Assembly: GCA_030998225.1 (NCBI GenBank)
Contig: JAPYXD010000704.1
Coordinates: 1,612,001 to 1,676,000, forward strand
Source of the DNA: Diplolepis rosae
Lineage: Eukaryota > Arthropoda > Insecta > Hymenoptera > Diplolepididae
Reading direction: 5' to 3'
DNA: 64,000 nt
Shown here: positions 58,601 through 64,000 of the stretch, piece by piece
Layout: every line of letters starts with the position of its first letter
Position numbering within the stretch: position 1 is the stretch's first letter
Position numbers and translations under genes: made by a program
The notes under the pieces: model-generated
What the model was told of the DNA's origin: nothing
Seen by the model: only the letters and a program-made list of their open reading frames with translations
The model's database searches: none

Positions 58601-61101
58601 GCGGAGAAACTTTAATTAAAAATGTTGGTAATAATAAACGCTATAATAATGATGATGATGTTGATGCAGAAAAAATTGATAGAAGTGAAACTGAAGAAAT
58701 TAAAGAATTATTAAATGAGGAATATTTATTGAAAAATGACGATGACAATGATGAAAAATGTTGTATTGGATTAGATTTTAAGGATATGAACAAAGAAAAA
58801 ATTTATGAAGATAATGAAAAAGCTATTGAACAATTGAACGAAGAAGATTTATTTAACGTAATTAATAAAAGGTTGATTAATATAATAATGAACAAAATGA
58901 AAAATGAGGGAAATGGAAATAAATTGATCAATGAACAAAATATTTCGGAAACATTTGTTTCACAATTTTTGAAATGTGTCATGGATTCTATTCCAATTTT
59001 ACTAGAAAATAAAAATAAATGTTATGCTATGCAAACAAGGAGCCAATTAAAAAATTTGACGAATATAAGTATGGATAAAAATGAAGATAATATAAAAAAT
59101 AAATTGATAAAAAATGTTGAAGTAACAAATAAAGTAAAAAAGAAACGTGGAAGGCCACGAAAAATTATTCAGGAAATAAAATTACAGAAATCAATTAAAA
59201 AAAGAGGTAGACCCAGTAAAGTTATGAATAAATTAACTGAAAATGATAAGAAACGCAAATTTATGGAATCAGAAGACGAATCAGATTCTGATCCAGATTA
59301 TGATGTTAAACAAAAACCAAAAATAAAGAAGAAGAAAAACTCTCCGAAAAATGAAAATGAAGAATTAATAGAAGAAAGTTATTCTGAATCAAATTCTGAC
59401 TTATCAAGCGAAGACGAAAAAGAAGAAGAAATCCAGGAAAATTTTCAAAACGTAGAACATGAAAACGAAAACGAACAACCGGAAATACTAGAAATAGATA
59501 ATTCTGAAAACTCTGATGAATACGATCTCACAGAAAAAAGGCCACCCTCAGAGCCACCCCCTGATCAACCTTCAACATCCGGATTGCCTAAGACACAAAA
59601 AAATATAATTGAATGCCGCGACCAATTGACGATGAGAAAAGATAATTATGCGTATTTTGTAAGCAATAAAGGAGAACCCCGTGATGTAGGCTCTAAGCTT
59701 TTGAGCAAATGTGGAAAATTACCAAATTTTAAAAATTTACAAAAAGGAATAGTCCAAAAATTACGTAAGGGAAATCAATACCATTTTATACTTCCAATCG
59801 AAGACGAATTTAAGGCAAGTCTAGGAGAAACGACTAAAGATATTAAATTAGCGATTTATTCTCTTCATTCCATGGTAAAAGAATTAAATATTAAATCAAT
59901 TAGCATTGCGAAATCACCACACATTAACAATGTTTTGTGGGAAGAAATTTTGGCTACATTAAAAATAGCATTTTTGGATTCTACAATTAAAATAATAATT
60001 TGTATTGGTATCACACAATACCCTACAAAAGAGCAAAGAAATCAATTAATCGAAGAAGCTCACTCATCTGCTATAGGAGGACATAAAGGAGTAACAAAAA
60101 CTTATAATAGAATCAGGCAAAGATACTATTGGGAAAATATGAAATTGGACATACAAAAATATATACAACTCTGTTTACAATGTCAACTTAAAAAACTTGT
60201 TCGGGTCAAAACGAAAAACCCTATGATAATTACCGATACCCCAGGAACTGCATTCGAAAAAATATCAATGGATATTGTTGGGAAGTTGCCAATAACTTCA
60301 GCACAAAATCAGTATATACTTACAATTCAGGATAATTTTACTGAATACTCTTTGGCAATTCCACTCCCAAATCACCAAGCTGGAACAATAGCAGATGCTT
60401 TTGTTAAGAAATTTATTTGCATATATGGCTCGCCAAAAGCAGTTTTAACAGTTCAAGGAGCAGATTTTCTCAGCAATTTAATGAGAAAAATGGCAAAGCG
60501 ATTCCGTATACGTCAATTTAAAACTACTGCTTATCATCCTCAATCAAACGGATCATTGGAAAGATCCCATCACGTTCTTAAGGAATATCTTAAGCAATTT
60601 ATCGAGAATAACGCAGAATGGGATGATTGGATTGAATTAGCAATGTTTTCATATAACACGAGTGTTCACGAAGGAACGAAATGCACACCTTACGAATTAG
60701 TCTTTGGAAAATTAGCACGTTTACCATCAGGCGATCCTTTACCAGAACACGAAAAAATGGAAACTTACGATATGTACACGACAAAATTAATTACAAAATT
60801 ACATGAAATGCGTGGAATAGCAAGACAGAATTTAATAGCAGCTAAAGAAAAATCAAAGGAATACTATGATAGAAAAATTAATCCACAGAATTTTAAAATC
60901 GGAGATAGTGTATTTTTACTGGAAGGTGGAGAACTAAAGAAGTTCGAAAATCAATACTCAGGACCATACGAAGTACTTGAAATATTAGGCAAAGGAAACA
61001 TAAAAATTTCAGTTAAAAATAAACCTAAAATTGTTAATATTAATAGACTCAGACTTTCATACATAACCCCACCAGCAACCAATCAGAGTAAAAAGAATTA
61101 A
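55597..61101 (+). CDS. pol: Pol polyprotein with macro-like domain
   Basis: The -1 frame opens at 55597 inside gag. Residues below count from 55675. Protease: IDTGAG at 35-40 and ILGTEFF near 104. Reverse transcriptase: DLASGFHQI, PFGLKNAPATFQ and the YLDD site at 473-476. RNase H: TDASG near 622 and TDHKPLVW. Residues about 745-1310 are an acidic, Asn/Lys-rich insert with three degenerate repeats of about 90 residues (near 856, 945 and 1036) and AT-hooks RGRPR (1158) and RGRPS (1177). Residues about 1313-1443 resemble a macro domain of the Poa1/TARG1 type. Integrase: HSSAIGGH and CLQC zinc site (1463-1503), first catalytic Asp 1533, Val 1593 where the second Asp belongs, Glu 1629 (35-residue spacing kept), then GPYEV. 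The Val makes integration by this copy unlikely. Confidence 0.9.
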   Translation, partial: SSGKLQCPSWNGCTKEGINEEIFAPNLVENKTEKVNLNTSNTIPHIILSAEGLKNPIHMMIDTGAGSNLIKQQAVKTNVKINKYECLKLTGINEHPVFTLGQITINIFGYLTTLNIIPNEVPIEHDGILGTEFFKNNNAKINYAEKQLEINDKIYPFEMQETILVPARTVSDFYVRIKNSEQKQGFIPQLHLCNGVYLGNAIVSNNNNKAYLKIFNTNTQPQRLTIPTIELIDFQELSIHEKTINQNDRKLNLGNEKFNFSQQIFNDLITQINDYHQLFNISNKNGENAIKELLRLDHLNKEEKQHVENLIERYADRFHIPGEPLGATTVLQHNIPTTDDQPIFSKQYRFPPVHKEEISRQVNELIENKIIKPSQSPYNTPVWIVPKKLDSHGNRKWRMVLDFRKLNEKTIGDSYPLPNIIDILDQLGSAQYFSVFDLASGFHQIKMSPEDSHKTAFSTPYGHYEFDRMPFGLKNAPATFQRLMDLVLTGLQGTELFVYLDDIVLYANSLEEHEEKFNKLMERLSAANLKLQPDKCEFLRPEVAYLGHIIDKEGIRPDPKKLEAVKNFPIPKNPKNIKQFLGLAGYYRRFIDGFSKIATPLNQLLKKDVKFNSSEKQQEAFELLKEKLCEEPLLQRPDFSQPFILTTDASGFAIGGILSQGKIGKDKPIAYTSRSLNDCERKYDTYEKEALAIIYCVTYFRPYLYGRKFTLVTDHKPLVWFQNSKDPCSRVTRWKLKLAEYDFDVAYKAGKTNVNADALSRNPIDVENIEHNYINNKISSEVNLVKPRDAKRISDLEYKEKVPVTDLACDEEINYDNFEEDIEENNYEETEQFMNKDKLFKNRNNQGNYDKLKYKDIENENITTDNSGGNEQIPINDENLIKDIRNKEFNAINYEDFENRKTCKDFENVGQLNEETLFRNIVNKKRYYEYINEGKIDRNNTEKLLNEEYLLINDEDNDKENDEKFIKLNIKDIQNKKFNDINYEDFEKRKTCEDFKEIEQSCGETLIKNVGNNKRYNNDDDVDAEKIDRSETEEIKELLNEEYLLKNDDDNDEKCCIGLDFKDMNKEKIYEDNEKAIEQLNEEDLFNVINKRLINIIMNKMKNEGNGNKLINEQNISETFVSQFLKCVMDSIPILLENKNKCYAMQTRSQLKNLTNISMDKNEDNIKNKLIKNVEVTNKVKKKRGRPRKIIQEIKLQKSIKKRGRPSKVMNKLTENDKKRKFMESEDESDSDPDYDVKQKPKIKKKKNSPKNENEELIEESYSESNSDLSSEDEKEEEIQENFQNVEHENENEQPEILEIDNSENSDEYDLTEKRPPSEPPPDQPSTSGLPKTQKNIIECRDQLTMRKDNYAYFVSNKGEPRDVGSKLLSKCGKLPNFKNLQKGIVQKLRKGNQYHFILPIEDEFKASLGETTKDIKLAIYSLHSMVKELNIKSISIAKSPHINNVLWEEILATLKIAFLDSTIKIIICIGITQYPTKEQRNQLIEEAHSSAIGGHKGVTKTYNRIRQRYYWENMKLDIQKYIQLCLQCQLKKLVRVKTKNPMIITDTPGTAFEKISMDIVGKLPITSAQNQYILTIQDNFTEYSLAIPLPNHQAGTIADAFVKKFICIYGSPKAVLTVQGADFLSNLMRKMAKRFRIRQFKTTAYHPQSNGSLERSHHVLKEYLKQFIENNAEWDDWIELAMFSYNTSVHEGTKCTPYELVFGKLARLPSGDPLPEHEKMETYDMYTTKLITKLHEMRGIARQNLIAAKEKSKEYYDRKINPQNFKIGDSVFLLEGGELKKFENQYSGPYEVLEILGKGNIKISVKNKPKIVNINRLRLSYITPPATNQSKKN

Positions 61102-61122
61102 AATTAAATAAAAATTATTGCA

Positions 61123-61124
61123 GA
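61123..61124 (+). promoter_or_regulatory. Candidate splice acceptor before CARD ORF
   Basis: AAAATTATTGCAG ends at 61123, seven bases before the CARD-like ATG at 61130. Errantiviruses make env from a spliced subgenomic RNA, so this and a second site before env (TCATTTTACAG, ending 61502) may be acceptors. The donor is not identified. Confidence 0.4.
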
Positions 61125-61129
61125 TCACA

Positions 61130-61411
61130 ATGGAACCAAAACATCGCCAACGCATTGATTTATTATGTGACTTAATCGTTCGTCAAATTGATATGAAGGC
61201 CTTATGGCCATACTTATTCATAACTGGAATATTTAATTATGATGATTGCAACGTACCACATTGGTCTCAAGATATAACAAATCCAGAAATAATCAAAGAC
61301 ATAATCTTAACAATCAAAACAAGAGGACCTTACGCATATTACGATTTACTAAGAAGCTTACGACAATCCGATCAAGAATTTTTAGCCGACATCCTAGATA
61401 TGCCCAACTAA
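61130..61411 (+). CDS. CARD-like protein encoded by the retroelement
   Basis: 93-94 residues from the ATG at 61130, between pol (28 bp upstream) and env (70 bp downstream). The whole protein fits one death-fold domain of the CARD type: an N-terminal KHRQRIDLLCDLIV helix, a LWPYLFITGIF helix, then IIKDIILTI, RGPYAYYDLLRSLR and FLADIL. The RGPxAYxxLLxxLR signature is particularly close to my recollection of the CARD of insect initiator caspase Dronc. CARDs act by homotypic binding, Dronc with the Apaf-1 homologue Dark. A free-standing copy made by a retroelement could block apoptosome assembly (inference). Alternatives are another death-fold adaptor or a chance helical protein. The intact frame argues for selection in the recent past. 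Confidence 0.7.
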   Translation: MEPKHRQRIDLLCDLIVRQIDMKALWPYLFITGIFNYDDCNVPHWSQDITNPEIIKDIILTIKTRGPYAYYDLLRSLRQSDQEFLADILDMPN

Positions 61412-61428
61412 GTATAAATTTAATAATT

Positions 61429-61451
61429 AAAAAAAAAAAAAAAAAAAAAAA
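61429..61451 (+). repeat. A23 run between CARD and env ORFs
   Basis: Twenty-three A immediately before TTAGCAG and CTGCTAAATG. It recalls the A30 run before ORF0. It may be an old insertion scar or a translation-related leader. Confidence 0.8.
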
Positions 61452-61480
61452 GGAATTTATTAGCAGTTACCAGCTGCTAA

Positions 61481-61945
61481 ATGAGAAATATCATTTTACA
61501 GATAATGAAACCAAAAGTCAAGAAAATCTACAACATCTTTTGCTTTTTACTTTGGAGTGGTACAGTACACGCCATTATTGGATATGACTGTGGGACGAAT
61601 CATCTGAATATAACAGCCCTGTCTTTACTGGAGGTAGGAGAATGTGATATTCCAGAACCTCAGGTACAAGTAGAAAAAATATACCTTCAACTTTTACAAT
61701 TAAGTGACTTTACCTTGACAAAAATAATTCAATGTAAAGTAGAAGTACACAGAAAAATCGAATATTGTGGAATGCACTCTCACACATCAGCCGTTATCAA
61801 CGGATACAGAGAATACATCCAAGAAGTGTCTAGAGATCAATGTAGCAAAATGCATGAAACTGGAGTATTTTTAGTCTCCCTAAATACACAAATAACTGGT
61901 CTCAAAATCAATAGAACTTCCTCACATGCTATAATGTTAGCATGA
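61481..61945 (+). CDS. env: Envelope-like glycoprotein, truncated
   Basis: The frame starts at 61481, but the ATG at 61505, just after an acceptor-like TCATTTTACAG, gives a better start. From it there is a basic n-region (KPKVKK), a hydrophobic core (IYNIFCFLLWSG) and a likely signal cleavage after VHA. About 130 residues of Cys-containing ectodomain follow, then a TGA at 61943. This resembles, from memory, the N-terminal ectodomain of envelope proteins that insect LTR elements share with negative-strand RNA viruses of the chuvirus type. I cannot confirm the match. The fusion and transmembrane parts are absent, so the gene is broken: either this copy is truncated here or an insertion separates the rest. 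Confidence 0.55.
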   Translation: MRNIILQIMKPKVKKIYNIFCFLLWSGTVHAIIGYDCGTNHLNITALSLLEVGECDIPEPQVQVEKIYLQLLQLSDFTLTKIIQCKVEVHRKIEYCGMHSHTSAVINGYREYIQEVSRDQCSKMHETGVFLVSLNTQITGLKINRTSSHAIMLA

Positions 61946-62595
61946 TGGGTCCTAGGAATACATTGGAATGTGGTCGCATCCGCTCGTAACTAGTGGAAGG
62001 GAGTTATCTTATACTAACTTAAGGGGAAGTTTCTATTTTTAGACTATACTAGGTTTCTAAAAGAAACCTTCTATAACCCACATATTACATTCTTAACAAA
62101 TTTAAAAAAATTATGCGATTTTAATAAATTACAAATCACTTTTTAAGAAAAAGATTCCCTACAACTTAACCATTTCCAATTTTCGAAAATGAATAAATTA
62201 TTATCAAATTCAGCAATTTGTTTATAAAAATCTCGTTTTGGAAAATGTTTTTTTAATGGTTTCAACCATTAAAGAATTTAGTTTTTAAAATCATAAACGG
62301 TGAAGTTGTGGAAAATCTTTTCTCTGAAAAAATGATTCATGATTTATTAGAATCGCATACTTTTTTAAAATTTGGAAAAAGCGATAAGAAAAAAAGTTGG
62401 GTCACAAATAAAATTTATTAATAAAACTATTTTTCTGTGTTTCAAATTTTTTTCATGTAAAATAATCTTTTCTCTTTCAGAATAGCTCTTTAATAATAAT
62501 ATTGCTATTCTTGAAAGCAAAATTATCTATTTTTGCCTGAGGTCTAATTTTCGTGGATGAAAACTACCCTAAAGTTTCTTGAATTAACTTCAAAT
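61946..62595. other. No gene; retroelement junction and AT-rich flank
   Basis: After the env stop there are two purine-rich tracts, GTGGAAGGGAG (about 61994) and TTAAGGGGAAG (about 62020), which could be polypurine tracts. No copy of the LTR start TGTCACGTCC follows. Positions 62280-62560 resemble repeat sequence at 48980-49560 on the other side of the retroelement (GTTGTGGAAAATCTTTTCTC, AATAATATTGCTATTC). Confidence 0.45.
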
Positions 62596-62599
62596 TATG

Positions 62600-62925
62600 T
62601 ACAACCAGTACGGGACCAGCACTGGTCTGCCAGTGCTGAAAACCGAAATCATGCCTGACATATGCCAGTACCGTACCAGCAGCGAAAACCAATACGGGAC
62701 CAGCACTGGTCTGCCTGTGCTAAAAATCATTATCATGCCCGACATATGCCAATACCGCACCAGTACCAAATGCCAGCACCGATAACCAGTACGGGACCAG
62801 CACTGGCAGACCAGTGCAGAACATCGTTATCATGCCCGACAAATGCCAGTGCGGGCACCAGTACTGTCTGCCAGCACTGAGCCCGCACTTGCCAGTACGG
62901 GCGAAGTACCGCGCCCGTTCAAATT
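62600..62925. repeat. GC-rich tandem repeat CCAGTACGGGACCAGCACTGG
   Basis: Three units of about 85-100 bp, each with a CAGTACGGGACCAGCACTGG word, a CTGCCAGTGCTG-like inverse word and ATCATGCCCGACATATGCCA. Much richer in GC than its surroundings and full of inverted words, so probably another non-autonomous element of the GC-rich type seen at 36975-37487. Short frames across it are by-products of the repeat. Confidence 0.7.
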
Positions 62926-64000
62926 TGTCATTGGGTTACCTTCATTTTTCATTTTAATACGTGTGACACTAAAGTCAAATGCTTTATATAAACCATAATA
63001 TTTTCCAATATTAAAAAACAATTTCCTTTAAACCTTTAACTCCCAGATGTGCAGAATTTTCACGTTGACTACAATGTCGTACCATTTATAGAAAAAAGAT
63101 GAAAAAGGATCGGAAACTCCATATCCTACCGTTTTTGGGGTCGCTCTTTCGAATGGCACAGTCAAAATTCTCAGAAAATGACGCCAAACCCTTTATTTTC
63201 CCAAAAATACCTAAAAAAACGCTATTTTTGGGGTACGATTTTTTTTAAATTTAAATTTTCACTATATTCCCGACACGTAGGCAACTTCTAACTTATCAGA
63301 AACGTGTTCTCGAGACTTGTACTTTTAAAATATGCATTGAAATTTATGTTTTTCTTTATTCTCTAATTCAAAATGGCGTCTGAACGTTTGAAATTTTTTG
63401 AAATTGAGAATATTGATCCTATTTCGGATTTTGCAGGTTACTTCGTAGTGTGATCATATAAATAAGTTATTACGAGTTTTGTCTCACCGATTGTGATTGG
63501 CGGAAGCAATATTAGCCAATAAAATTAAAATTCAAGATGGCGGCTGCCATTAAGCTAGTAGAAATATGTATATTTCGAGTTTTATTACAAACCAGGATGG
63601 TGTAAAATTTGCCAATTAGCAATCTCATAGGTTTTAGTCATCACTAGTTCGAATCTTAGGTGAGTTTTTCGAAATTTAAAATGGCTGATCCAATATGGCG
63701 GACCCGTTATGTAAAATTTGATATTCCTGGAATAAAAAAATACTGCTGCATTTTACTCAAAATTTAAAATCAAAATTATTCCAGATGCTTTTTTGATTAC
63801 AAGAGGTGTTTTCGAGAAAAAAATTCCACAATTATGAGGCTTCCCGAAATTATTAGAAATTTGAGTATGTATGACAAATCAACATTTATGGATTATTATG
63901 GTAAGATAGAGTATCAGCAAATATAAAATGCAGGCGAATTTACTAATTCCCCAACATTTATTAGTGTCTCTTTCACACCTTACCATTTATCTATAAATTT
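62926..64000. other. No recognised gene
   Basis: The block from about 63034 (TTTAACTCCCAGATGTG) to the window end includes several AAATGGCG/AAGATGGCGGC words. It may be a repeat whose other end is outside the window. No frame with a recognisable domain. Confidence 0.3.

Noticed and set aside
62597..63021. Short frames on both strands over the GC-rich tandem repeat
   Set aside because: Translations are repetitive and follow the DNA repeat. No domain.

Overview
This window is AT-rich eukaryotic DNA, most likely from an insect. Supporting signs are a mariner remnant, piggyBac-, hAT- and CACTG-ended DNA transposons, TA-flanked MITEs, an insect-type TCAGT initiator in an LTR, and a retrotransposon primer site matching the 3' end of an insect tRNA-Gly. 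I could not fix the species. I see no convincing ordinary host gene. Almost everything that can be explained is mobile DNA, much of it nested several layers deep.

Layout. Positions 1-20280 hold palindromic and MITE-like elements: a foldback at 710-1322, a composite with long inverted arms at 3790-6131, a 956-bp MITE at 6322-7277 whose near-identical twin lies at 20985-21940, a hairpin-ended repeat at 7511-8581, a piggyBac-like MITE at 12167-12571, and a palindrome at 13317-14614 broken by a deleted mariner and a second MITE. At 20283-33429 a roughly 1-kb TA-flanked MITE carries the 956-bp twin and an 11.2-kb foldback element (22117-33298) whose two arms are head-to-head arrays of an 866-bp unit. 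At 34103-39451 a CACTG-ended element encodes a two-exon SAM-domain-like protein and is split by a second foldback (35552-39150), which itself holds a hAT-type element and a GC-rich MITE. A third foldback (39938-46451) has arms of a 154-bp unit. All three foldbacks have 9-bp target duplications, which points to a MULE/Foldback-type transposase supplied in trans.

Positions 49711 to about 61950 hold a large Ty3/gypsy (Metaviridae) element in the + orientation. It has a 1282-bp 5' LTR, a tRNA-Gly primer site, a 1.7-kb structured leader, a small first ORF, gag, pol, a 94-residue CARD-like ORF and the start of an envelope-like ORF. Pol has protease, RT, RNase H, a long acidic insert with AT-hooks, a macro-domain-like segment and integrase. 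No 3' LTR is visible, and the integrase has lost one catalytic residue, so this copy is probably immobile.

The most interesting content is in this retroelement. It carries a free-standing CARD that resembles the initiator-caspase (Dronc) type, a macro-like domain inside pol, and a leader with three hairpins that share an invariant 12-nt loop while their stems co-vary. Together these suggest a retroelement with host-interaction modules against apoptosis and ADP-ribose signalling, and with dedicated leader RNA structures. The functions are inferences.
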